The translations under genes were made by a program, and so were the position numbers. A stretch of DNA of 64,000 bases from NCBI GenBank assembly GCA_026990385.1, contig JALXDL010000024.1:13634-77633 (forward strand). Direction: 5' to 3'. Under the pieces are notes generated by a model that ran no database searches, was not told where the DNA came from, and saw only the letters and a list, made by a program, of their open reading frames with translations. This DNA is from DRKI01 sp011051875. GTDB taxonomy: Bacteria > Desulfobacterota > Desulfobulbia > Desulfobulbales > Desulfobulbaceae. Of this stretch, positions 37,127 through 45,501 are shown in pieces; the first letter of the stretch is position 1, and the number at the start of each line of letters is the position of its first letter.

Positions 37127-38861
37127 AAGCGCGGCCATGCGCCGGGCCCTGATCGATTGCGCCAGGGGCGATGCCCGCGCCGACCTGGTCCTCAGAAACT
37201 GCCGGGTTGTCCATGTCTTCTCCGGCGACATCACCCGGACCGACGTGGCCATCTGCAAGGGGCGTATCGCCGGCCTGGGGGGCGGATACCGCGGCAGGCG
37301 CGAGATCGACCTGCAGAACCGATATCTCTGCCCGGGATTCATCGAGGGCCATATCCATATCGAAAGCTCCATGCTCATCCCGCGCCGTTTTGCCGAGGCC
37401 GTGCTGCCGCGCGGCACGACCACGGTGATCAGCGACCCGCACGAGATCGCCAATGTCCTGGGCATGGACGGAATCAGGTTCATGCTGAACGACGCCGCGG
37501 CCCTGCCCCTGGACATATTCGCCATGGCGCCATCCTGCGTGCCGGCCACCCACCTGGAAAGCGCCGGCGCCGCCCTGGACAGCGATGACCTGGCCCGGCT
37601 GGAAAGACTTCCCGGTATTCTTGGCCTTGCCGAGATGATGAACTTCCCCGGTACTGTTGCCGGGCAGCCGGAGGTGCTGAACAGGCTGCATCCCTTCCTG
37701 GCAGCGGACCGTCCCGTGGACGGGCATGCGCCGGGACTTTCCGGCCGCGACCTGCAGGCCTACTGCGCTGCCGGTATCAGCTCGGATCACGAGTGCACCA
37801 CTCTTGCCGAGGCTGAGGAAAAGCTGCGGGCCGGCATGTATATCTATATCCGCGAGGGCTCCACGGCCCGTAACCTGGAGGCCCTGCTGCCCCTGGTCAC
37901 CCCGGCCACGGCCCGCCGCTGTCTCCTGGTCTCCGACGACCTGCATCCCGACGATATCCTGCAACAGGGCCACCTGGACCGCATCCTGCGGCGCGCGGTC
38001 TCCCTGGGCCTGGACCCGGTCACGGCCCTGCAGATGGTCACCATCAATGGCGCCCGCCGCTTCGGCCTTACCTGGCAGGGCGCTGTCGCCCCGGGCTACC
38101 TGGCCGACCTGGTAGTCCTGGACGACCTGGAGAAATTCCAAGTACGCCGGGTCTTCAAGACCGGCAACCAGGTGGCTGCCGACGGCGGCCTGGATGCGGA
38201 GTTCGCCGCCTCCCTGCCAGCAGGCGACAGCACTGGCGACTTACGGTCCTCCCTCCATATCGACTGGAACGGGGTCGACCTGGTGGTACCGGCGCGATCC
38301 GGGAAGATCCGGGTCATCGGGTGCATCGAGGGCCAGATCGTCACCGAGCAGCTCCTGCTGGAACCCTTGATCGCAGATGGTGTGGTGGTGGCCGATCCGG
38401 CCCGGGACCTGCTCAAGATAGCCGTCATCGAGCGGCACCACGCCACCGGCCGGACCGGGGTGGGCTTTGTGCAGGGACTGGGTCTTGAGCGGGGCGCCCT
38501 GGCATCCACCGTGGCCCACGACTCCCACAACATGGTGGTGGTCGGCGCCAGTGACCGGGCCATGCTCCGCGCCGCCCGTGAACTTGAGCGCATTGGCGGC
38601 GGCCTCGCTGTCAGTGACGAAAACCGGACCATCGCCAGCCTGGCCCTGCCCGTGGCCGGCCTGATGACGGACGCTTCGGCCGTTGAAGTCTGCCGGGGAC
38701 TCGAGAAGATCCGTTCCGCTGCCGCCGCCCTCGGCTGCCGCACAGGCAATCCTTTCATGCTGCTCAGCTTCCTGGCCCTGCCCGTAATTCCGGAGCTGAA
38801 AATAACCGACCAGGGCCTGGTGGATGTCAACCGGTTCGGGCATGTATCGCTGTGGTATTGA
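37098..38861 (+). CDS. ade: adenine deaminase
   Basis: The protein has 587 residues, the full family length. It carries the amidohydrolase metal site GFIEGHIHIESSM, the family motif TTTVISDPHEIANVLGMDG, the SDD motif VSDDLHPDD, and the C-terminal adenine-deaminase domain VVVGASDRAM. It hydrolyses adenine to hypoxanthine and ammonia for purine salvage. Its start lies inside the FlhB-like gene (29-bp overlap), so it is probably co-transcribed although functionally unrelated. Confidence 0.95.
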   Translation: MTSKEETPLESAAMRRALIDCARGDARADLVLRNCRVVHVFSGDITRTDVAICKGRIAGLGGGYRGRREIDLQNRYLCPGFIEGHIHIESSMLIPRRFAEAVLPRGTTTVISDPHEIANVLGMDGIRFMLNDAAALPLDIFAMAPSCVPATHLESAGAALDSDDLARLERLPGILGLAEMMNFPGTVAGQPEVLNRLHPFLAADRPVDGHAPGLSGRDLQAYCAAGISSDHECTTLAEAEEKLRAGMYIYIREGSTARNLEALLPLVTPATARRCLLVSDDLHPDDILQQGHLDRILRRAVSLGLDPVTALQMVTINGARRFGLTWQGAVAPGYLADLVVLDDLEKFQVRRVFKTGNQVAADGGLDAEFAASLPAGDSTGDLRSSLHIDWNGVDLVVPARSGKIRVIGCIEGQIVTEQLLLEPLIADGVVVADPARDLLKIAVIERHHATGRTGVGFVQGLGLERGALASTVAHDSHNMVVVGASDRAMLRAARELERIGGGLAVSDENRTIASLALPVAGLMTDASAVEVCRGLEKIRSAAAALGCRTGNPFMLLSFLALPVIPELKITDQGLVDVNRFGHVSLWY

Positions 38862-39161
38862 AGGAGTAATAAAAATCAGTATATTCAGCAAAAACCACTT
38901 CATATAAAATTTCTTCTGACGTATACTCTTCTTAAACCGGAGAGTATGCCCGCTATTTTGCGAGGGACACCTCCACCCGGACCTCGCGAAACAGCCATGA
39001 TCTTTCCGGCCACCCTTTAGTGTTACAGGCATTTTCGTCCCGAAGAAACCGGGAGGGACAACCCGGTACAGTTTCGGGCGACGAGGCAAGGCCACCGGTT
39101 CTGGATGGAGACCGGCTCTCCAGTGTTTAGCAACCCATGGAAATATAAATGAGGTAATGCG
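38862..39161. other. 300-bp intergenic region before mglB
   Basis: No gene is seen. The first 90 bp are AT-rich and include a 7-bp inverted repeat ATACTCT/AGAGTAT around 38929-38955, and a TATACT box that could serve as a -10 element, though its -35 is poor. The rest has no clear structure. Confidence 0.45.
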
Positions 39162-39560
39162 ATGAATTACGGCGTTGTCAGCCAGGAGCAACTTGAAAAG
39201 ATTGACGAGATCCTGACCGAAAAACTCATCAAGATCGGCGTTGACTGTGTCATCATCATCGATATGGCCGGCAACATCATCACTGCCAAGGACAACGGAA
39301 CCACCAAGTACGATGTCTACTCCTTTGCCGCCCTTGCCGCCGGCAACTTCGCCACCGTCGATGCCATGGCCAAGCTGGTGGGCGAGCAGGAATTCTCACT
39401 GCTCTTTCACAAGGGCACGGACTGTAATATCCATTTTTCCAAGATCGATGACGAACTCCTGCTGATCTCCATGTTCGGCCGCGAGATCTCGCTGGGTTTC
39501 CTGCGCCTCAACGTTGTGGAAACCATCGACCAGATCAAAAAACTCTGGGCAAGGGACTAG
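39162..39560 (+). CDS. mglB: MglB-type roadblock/LC7 protein
   Basis: The protein has 132 residues forming one roadblock/LC7 domain (ILTEKLIKIGVDCVIIIDMAGNIITAKDNG; FSLLFHKGTDCNIHFSKIDDELLLISMF). MglB is the GTPase-activating partner of the Ras-like GTPase MglA, which sets cell polarity and motility in Myxococcus and relatives. It lies 84 bp before mglA in the same direction, the standard pairing. Confidence 0.92.
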   Translation: MNYGVVSQEQLEKIDEILTEKLIKIGVDCVIIIDMAGNIITAKDNGTTKYDVYSFAALAAGNFATVDAMAKLVGEQEFSLLFHKGTDCNIHFSKIDDELLLISMFGREISLGFLRLNVVETIDQIKKLWARD

Positions 39561-39644
39561 CCCCGCGACCGGTTCCCATGGAGGTCGCTGACAACGACTG
39601 CCCCGGCCTCACTCCATCTTGAATTACGGCAGCAGGAGATCGTT

Positions 39645-40250
39645 TTGAGCTTCATCAATCTCAGAGAAAAGATCGTACAGGTCAAGATCGTCTATTACGG
39701 CCCCGGTCGCGGCGGCAAGACGACCAACCTGGAATACATCAACCGCAAGTTCAGCAAACAGATCCAGTCGGAAATGGTCAGCCTCAAGACCCACGGTGAC
39801 CGGACCCTGTTCTTTGACTTCCTTCCCTTTGACATGGGACAGATCAAGGGCTACGAACTCAAGATCCAGCTCTACACCGTACCCGGCCAGGTCAAGTACA
39901 ACGCGACCCGGAAACTGGTACTCAAGGGTGTGGACGGCATCGTCTTCGTGGCCGATGCCCAGGAACAGATGCGGGAAAAAAACATCCGCTCACTGAACCA
40001 GCTGCACGAGAACCTGCTCGGCTACAAGGAATCCATCTTCCGTATTCCCCTGGTCCTGCAATATAACAAGGTGGACCTGCGCAACCAGGGCATCCCCATC
40101 CTGCCCACAAGTGTCCTCAACAAGGACCTGAACAGCAAACTCAAGGTGCCCTTTTTCGAGGCAAGCGCGCTTACCGGATACAACGTTCCGGAAACACTGA
40201 AGAAAATAATATCGTCAACCGTGGTGTCCATCCAGAAGAAACTCTTATAG
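39645..40250 (+). CDS. mglA: MglA-type small GTPase
   Basis: The protein has 201 residues from a TTG start chosen because AGGAG lies 8 nt upstream. The P-loop is GPGRGGKTT, switch II is TVPGQ (as in MglA, where the Ras DTAGQ Asp is Thr), and the base-specificity motif is YNKVDL. It should switch between GTP and GDP under control of MglB and place motility or secretion machinery at a cell pole. The large acidic protein encoded 11 bp downstream is a likely partner. Confidence 0.94.
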   Translation: MSFINLREKIVQVKIVYYGPGRGGKTTNLEYINRKFSKQIQSEMVSLKTHGDRTLFFDFLPFDMGQIKGYELKIQLYTVPGQVKYNATRKLVLKGVDGIVFVADAQEQMREKNIRSLNQLHENLLGYKESIFRIPLVLQYNKVDLRNQGIPILPTSVLNKDLNSKLKVPFFEASALTGYNVPETLKKIISSTVVSIQKKLL

Positions 40251-40261
40251 GGAACAAAGCT

Positions 40262-42985
40262 GTGGAACCGAAGAACGGCCAGGACATGAACACCTCCCGG
40301 GAACAGATGACAACCACTCTCGATGACGCCGAGGATCTCACCCTTTTCGCGGATGAAACGTTTGACACCGACGATGTCGACCTGTTCGAGTTCACCGGCG
40401 AAGAGGATTCTCCGCTCACCCGTCTCAAGTCGATCATCCTGTCCCTGGACTGGGAGATCACCGACGAGATCCTCCAGGAACTCGCCGACGAGCTCGGAGA
40501 GCTGCAGAAGACATGGGAGGGTGACAAGGTAGCCCAGGTCTACCTGCAGGGCCTTGGCAAGATCGGCCGCTACCTGCGTAGCGAAGGCGCCTATGCCCAC
40601 CCAAATGCCATCAAGCTGTTGCTCACCTTTTACTATGATTTTGAAAAGATCATTTCCTCTCCCGACATCACGGGCGACACCATAGCCGCCCTGATCAAGA
40701 GTGATGTCCGCAAGTTCAAGATCCTCCAGTACCAGATCAGCCAGACCGCCCCGCCACCGGAAAGCGACGAAGAGGGTGAAATCGGTGCCGAGGCCGAGTT
40801 TGCCATACCTCCGGACAGCCGGGATCCGCTACAGCTGCTCAAGGCCTCCATTCTTGGTCTGGAGTGGGAAGTGACCGACGCCGGGCTCGAGGAGTTCAAC
40901 CAGCGGGTTACAGGATTCGAGGAAACATGCGGAGATGACAGGTCAGCCCAGGTCCTCATCCAGGGACTCAAGGCCCTGGGAGCCTATATTACCGAGGAAA
41001 AGGCAGATGCCCATCCTGAGGCTTTCACCCTGCTCCACTCTTTTTATGAAGGCCTGGAGACCCTGCTTGGCAACGACGACCTTGACACGGAACAGCGCCA
41101 GGAGATCCTCATCGACCGGGTTGGCCGGCTCAACGCCCTCAAGGCGGCCATTGCCCAGGCCGCGGCAAGCGCGGCATCGGGCAGCACTGCCGATGACGTG
41201 GTGGACGAGATCCTGCAGCCACGGAGCACCGATGAAGCCGAACCGCCGGCCCCTGCAGAGGAGCCGTCCCTTGAGCTGGACAAAGAACCGGGCCTGCCCG
41301 GCCTTGACAGCGCGGTATCCGGGGCGGTAGCCGCCATGGAGACGGCAGAGACACCCTATCCCGACGATGTCCTGGATCCATCGGCCATCCAGCCGGTCAC
41401 CGACGAGATCGCCGATGATTTCATCGAGGAGGAACTCAGCATCGGTACGGAGATCACTCCCGCCCTGGCAGGAAGTGATGAGGAGATCGGGTTCGACGAG
41501 GAACTCGCGGCTGCCTCCCTGGACAGCCTGCCCGCCGACGAGATCGAGGAGCAGCTCGATCTGCTTTTCCCCGACTCGGAGCAGGAGGAGACGGGCGGAG
41601 AGACCGGCGGGGAAACCGGCGATACCCAGGAGACCGATCTCTCCTTCACCGATGACGAGATGTTTGCCGGACTCGACGACATCCTCTCCGAGGACTCGGA
41701 AGAGAGCGGTGACGAAACGATCGCCACGGCCCGGGCAGAGGAGGGGGAAGAAACCGAACCGCTGTCCGCCCTGGCTGACGCGGACGAGGAAGACCTGCCG
41801 CCTGCCCTGGCCGATGCCGGCGAGGAAAGAGGATTCGATGAAGATGCCACCGTTGCCGGGCTCGATGAATCGCCCATGGAAGACCTGGAAAAGAAACTCG
41901 ACTCCTTCTTCGGCGAAAGCGAACCCGGGGAGACCCAGGCGGAGAGCGGGCCCGATCTGACCGAGGCCTTGGAACAGGAGGAGCCGGATGAGGCCGGCGA
42001 GACCATTGCGCCTGCCCTGGCCGATGCTCCGGACGAGGGTGGATTTGACGAGGAACTGGTGGCCGGCACCATCGATGACGACGCCAGTCTCGATATCGAC
42101 CGCAAGCTCGACTCCTTCTTCGGCGAAAGCGAACCCGGGGAGACCCAGGCGGAGAGCGGGCCCGATCTGACCGGGGCCCTGGAACAGGAGGAGCCGGATG
42201 AGGCCGGCGAGACCATTGCGCCTGCCCTGGCCGATGCCCCGGACGAGGGTGGATTTGACGAGGCCCGGGAAGCGGATGCGATCGTCGAAGAAACCGCCGT
42301 CGATATCGAGGCAAAGCTGGACGCCTTCTTCGGCGAGACCGACCGCGGAGAAACGGCTGCCAAACAGGCTGCCCCGGGTGAAATTCCCGCCGGAACAGAG
42401 GAGGAGGCCGCACCAGCGCCTGCGGCAGCCTCCATTGAAGAAAAACTGGACACCTTCTTCAGCGGGGACGAAGTGGCGGAAGAGGCAGAGACTGTCCAGG
42501 AGACCGCCACCGCTGAATCCGGCCTGGCCGCCCTTGCCGGCAGTATCGCCCGCCTGGCCGAGAAGCCGGCCAGGGATACCCTGGCCGAGGTCACGGCCGG
42601 CCTGGCTGCCCTGGACAGGGAGGCCCTGGGCCCGGAGCAGACGGTCCGGCTCCAGCTCCTCGACTCGGCCCTTGATATGCTTTCCCGCCTGGGCCAGCCG
42701 CCTGCCACGGAATCGGTTGAGCTCCTCGATCACCTGGTTACGACCATGCAGGAGGCTGACAGGGATCCGGCCGGACTGGCTGAATCGGTGGCCCGGTTCA
42801 CCACCTGGCAGCGGCAGACCATGGAAGCGCTTCTCAATGGCACGCCACGGCTCTCCAGCCAGGAACCGCCCGAACTTGCCACGGTCTCGGAGGAGCTCCG
42901 CACTGCCATCAGCGAGCTCCGCTCCTCCCTGGCCGAGGAACTGGAATCCCTGCGCCGGGAGATCAGGAAAGAACAGACGACCTGA
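40262..42985 (+). CDS. large acidic repeat protein linked to MglAB, function unknown
   Basis: The protein has 907 residues from a GTG start (Met9 is an alternative). I do not recognise the family. It begins with two related helical modules of about 110 residues (SPLTRLKSIILSLDWEITDEIL; DPLQLLKASILGLEWEVTDAGL). A very Asp/Glu/Ala-rich middle repeats the motif (I/L)-x-x-x-LDxFF at residues 432 (as LDLLF), 546, 616, 686 and 729. A helical C-terminus ends in a coiled coil (SEELRTAISELRSSLAEELESLRREIRKE). There are no signal peptide or membrane helices. Position suggests a cytoplasmic scaffold or effector of MglA; this is inference. Confidence 0.75.
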   Translation: MEPKNGQDMNTSREQMTTTLDDAEDLTLFADETFDTDDVDLFEFTGEEDSPLTRLKSIILSLDWEITDEILQELADELGELQKTWEGDKVAQVYLQGLGKIGRYLRSEGAYAHPNAIKLLLTFYYDFEKIISSPDITGDTIAALIKSDVRKFKILQYQISQTAPPPESDEEGEIGAEAEFAIPPDSRDPLQLLKASILGLEWEVTDAGLEEFNQRVTGFEETCGDDRSAQVLIQGLKALGAYITEEKADAHPEAFTLLHSFYEGLETLLGNDDLDTEQRQEILIDRVGRLNALKAAIAQAAASAASGSTADDVVDEILQPRSTDEAEPPAPAEEPSLELDKEPGLPGLDSAVSGAVAAMETAETPYPDDVLDPSAIQPVTDEIADDFIEEELSIGTEITPALAGSDEEIGFDEELAAASLDSLPADEIEEQLDLLFPDSEQEETGGETGGETGDTQETDLSFTDDEMFAGLDDILSEDSEESGDETIATARAEEGEETEPLSALADADEEDLPPALADAGEERGFDEDATVAGLDESPMEDLEKKLDSFFGESEPGETQAESGPDLTEALEQEEPDEAGETIAPALADAPDEGGFDEELVAGTIDDDASLDIDRKLDSFFGESEPGETQAESGPDLTGALEQEEPDEAGETIAPALADAPDEGGFDEAREADAIVEETAVDIEAKLDAFFGETDRGETAAKQAAPGEIPAGTEEEAAPAPAAASIEEKLDTFFSGDEVAEEAETVQETATAESGLAALAGSIARLAEKPARDTLAEVTAGLAALDREALGPEQTVRLQLLDSALDMLSRLGQPPATESVELLDHLVTTMQEADRDPAGLAESVARFTTWQRQTMEALLNGTPRLSSQEPPELATVSEELRTAISELRSSLAEELESLRREIRKEQTT
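41897..42266 (+). repeat. 210-bp tandem repeat inside the acidic repeat protein gene
   Basis: The stretch from about 41897 recurs at about 42107 (210-bp step, 70 codons). The first 160 bp of the units are nearly identical, differing at only a few bases. The LDxFF motif appears at the same place in each unit and again 70 residues later. Near-identity at DNA level points to recent duplication. Confidence 0.85.
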
Positions 42986-43015
42986 CCGGATCGCCGGGCA
43001 GACCCCGGCGCCGGG

Positions 43016-44023
43016 TCAGCAGATCCGCGGCAGGGGCTCACCGGCCAGGGGCTCGACCAGGCGTGAGCCGCCCGCGGCCGTGGCCAGGACCACCCGGCCC
43101 GGATACCTGGCCGTGACCTGGCCGATGCGGGCGCTCTCCCTGCCCGCTTCGGTGGCGCGCATCCGTGCCAGCACATCCGGGGCATCCTCCGCCGCCACCA
43201 GGACCACGCACTTGCCCTCGTTGGCCAGGTAGAGGGGATCCAGGCCCATGAGTTCGCAGGCCGCGCGCACCGCCGGCCGCACCGGGATGGCCGCCTCCTC
43301 GATCTCCATGCACAGCCCGGTGTCCCGGGCGATCTCGGCCAGGGTTGTCGCCAGCCCGCCCCGGGTGGGATCGCGCATGGTGTGGACCGGGTTTTCCTCC
43401 CCGAGGATACTCTGCACCAGGAAATGCAATGGCCTGGTGTCGCTTGCCAGGTTTCCCTCCACCTCCAGCCCCTCCCTGCTGGTGAGGATGGTGATCCCGT
43501 GATCGGCCAGGGTGCCGGAGAGCAGGATCACGTCACCTTCCCGGACACGGGAACCATTCACCTCGACGCCCGCAGCAAGAACCCCGATCCCCGACGTGTT
43601 GATGAAGATCCGGTCCGCCTTGCCCCGGGGCACCACCTTGGTGTCTCCGGTCACCACCCGCACCCCGGCCCGGCTGCAGGCGCGGGCGATATCGCGGATG
43701 ATCTCCTCGAGCTGCACCAGTTCCAGGCCCTCCTCGAGGATCAGGCCAAGGCTGAGACAGAGGGGGCGGGCCCCGCGCATGGCCAGGTCGTTGATGGTAC
43801 CGTTGACGGCAAGATCGCCGATGGAGCCGCCGGGAAAGACGATGGGATCCACCACGAAGCTGTCCGTGGAAAAGGCGAGCCTTCCGCCCTGGGCCGGCAG
43901 CACGGCCGCATCCTCCAGCTGGTGGAGGAGCGGATCATCGAGATGGCGGAGAAACAGGGAGGTGATCAATTCCCGGCTGGCCAGGCCGCCGCTGCCGTGA
44001 TCCAGGGTGACGTGTGTTTCCAT
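43016..44023 (-). CDS. hypE: hydrogenase maturation protein HypE
   Basis: The protein has 335 residues from the ATG at 44023, preceded by a GGGGAT site; upstream sequence is not HypE-like. The start METHVTLDHGSGG, the ATP-binding GDTKVVPRGKADRIFIN, and the C-terminal PRIC ending in the reactive Cys are diagnostic. HypE dehydrates the carbamoyl group received from HypF to make the cyanide ligand of the [NiFe] centre. It is last in hypF-hypC-hypD-hypE, 82 bp after hypD. Confidence 0.96.
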   Translation of the reverse strand: METHVTLDHGSGGLASRELITSLFLRHLDDPLLHQLEDAAVLPAQGGRLAFSTDSFVVDPIVFPGGSIGDLAVNGTINDLAMRGARPLCLSLGLILEEGLELVQLEEIIRDIARACSRAGVRVVTGDTKVVPRGKADRIFINTSGIGVLAAGVEVNGSRVREGDVILLSGTLADHGITILTSREGLEVEGNLASDTRPLHFLVQSILGEENPVHTMRDPTRGGLATTLAEIARDTGLCMEIEEAAIPVRPAVRAACELMGLDPLYLANEGKCVVLVAAEDAPDVLARMRATEAGRESARIGQVTARYPGRVVLATAAGGSRLVEPLAGEPLPRIC

Positions 44024-44105
44024 GGCGTATCCCCGCAAAGAGAAAAATATTGTGAACCTGTGCCTGGTCCGGGGACGGACGATATGATCGCCGGCCCCCG
44101 GAACC

Positions 44106-45203
44106 TCACTTTTCCCGGGCAAGGCCGCCGTACCGGTACCAGGCCGCGCAGGTGCCTTCACTCGAGACCATGCACGGTCCGACCGGGGCGGCCGGTGTGC
44201 AGCGGCTGCCGAACAGGGGGCAGTCCACCGGGCGGCAGGTGCCCTTGAGGATCCTGCCGCACCGGCAGCCGGCCGGCTCCCTGGAGGGGGCCACGGTGAC
44301 CGACAGCCTGGTTGCGGCGTCGAACCGCTCATAGCGGCTGCGCAGGGCAAGGCCCGAACCCGCAATCACGCCCAGGCCCCGCCACTCGCTGGCCACCGGT
44401 TTGAACACGGCGCGGACGATCTCCCCGGCCCTGGCGTTGCCGGACGCCGTGACCACCCGTGGGTAGCAGTTTTCCACCACCGGTTCACCCGCCTGCACCT
44501 GGCGGACCAGGGCGATGATCGCCTGCAGGATATCGGCGGGCTCAAAACCGGCCACGGCACAGGCAAGGCCATGATCCCGGGCCAGGAAGGTGTAGGCATC
44601 GGCACCGATGATGCTGGAGACATGGCCGGGGCAGAGCAGGCCGTCCACCTGGAGCTCGGGGTCCTGCATCAGCACCTCCAGGGGCGGCGGCATGACCTTG
44701 TTGGCGGCAAAAACCGAAAAATTGCCGATCCCGGTCCGCTGCGCCTCAAGGATGGTGGCCGCAATGGTGGGCGTGGTGGTCTCAAAGCCGACAGAGAGAA
44801 AGACCACCTCCTGCTCCGGCTGCCGGGCGGCAAGCTGCAGCGCGTCCATGGGAGAATAGACAATGCGGATATCGGCGCCGCCGGCCCGGGCCGTGGCCAG
44901 GGAGCCGTTGCTGCCGGGCACCCGGATCATGTCCCCGAACGTGGCGATGATCACCCCCTCCCGGCCGGCCAGCTCGACAAAGGCGTCGATCACACCGGCA
45001 GGGGTGACGCAGACCGGGCAGCCCGGGCCGGAGACGAGCCGGATCTCAGGAGGCAGCAGGGAACGGAGCCCGTGCCGGAAAATGGCCATGGTGTGGGTTC
45101 CGCACACCTCCATGAGCCGGACCGGCCGCCGCACCAGCCGGTGCAGGTGGCTGCCGAGGCTGCGGGCCAGGTCACGGTCCCGGTACTCGTCCACGTATTT
45201 CAC
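44106..45203 (-). CDS. hypD: hydrogenase maturation protein HypD
   Basis: The protein has 365 residues. Conserved cysteine motifs are intact: MEVCGTHTMAIFRHGLRSLLP, LVSGPGCPVCVTP, LCPGHVSSIIG and the C-terminal [4Fe-4S] region CRCGRILKGTCRPVDCPLFGSRC. With HypC it holds the iron while CN and CO ligands are attached. It overlaps hypC by 4 bp (ATGA). Confidence 0.97.
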   Translation of the reverse strand: MKYVDEYRDRDLARSLGSHLHRLVRRPVRLMEVCGTHTMAIFRHGLRSLLPPEIRLVSGPGCPVCVTPAGVIDAFVELAGREGVIIATFGDMIRVPGSNGSLATARAGGADIRIVYSPMDALQLAARQPEQEVVFLSVGFETTTPTIAATILEAQRTGIGNFSVFAANKVMPPPLEVLMQDPELQVDGLLCPGHVSSIIGADAYTFLARDHGLACAVAGFEPADILQAIIALVRQVQAGEPVVENCYPRVVTASGNARAGEIVRAVFKPVASEWRGLGVIAGSGLALRSRYERFDAATRLSVTVAPSREPAGCRCGRILKGTCRPVDCPLFGSRCTPAAPVGPCMVSSEGTCAAWYRYGGLAREK

Positions 45204-45469
45204 TTTCCATCCCCCGGATCCTGATCGATGGCCGCGGCCATCTGCTGCATCAGGCGCAGGTTGGCCCGCGCCTCGGCAGGGTCCAGGCAGTGGATGGCAA
45301 ACCCGGCATGGATGATCAGGTAGTCACCGATCTCCGGCTGCCGGTCCACCAGGTCCAGCCGCACCTCCCTGCGGATACCGTCGGCATCGACGATTGCCAG
45401 TCCCGGTGCAAACAGGCTGTTGCCGCCCTCCCTGATTTCGACCACCTTCATGGGTATGGCCAGACACAT
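45200..45469 (-). CDS. hypC: hydrogenase assembly chaperone HypC
   Basis: The protein has 89 residues from the ATG at 45469. It starts MCLAIPMKVVEI with the essential Cys2, and has GDYLIIHAGFAIHCLDPAEA. It carries the iron with HypD and delivers it to the large-subunit precursor. It is the only HypC in the window, so it may serve both hydrogenases. Confidence 0.95.
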   Translation of the reverse strand: MCLAIPMKVVEIREGGNSLFAPGLAIVDADGIRREVRLDLVDRQPEIGDYLIIHAGFAIHCLDPAEARANLRLMQQMAAAIDQDPGDGK

Positions 45470-45501
45470 TGTATTCTCCTTTGCCAGAAGTACGGTACAG
45501 A

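Noticed and set aside
34481..37549. A 1022-codon open frame on the minus strand
   Set aside because: It lies opposite the PilZ, FliK-like and FlhB-like genes, has low-complexity composition and matches no family. Such long antisense frames arise from GC-rich codon bias.
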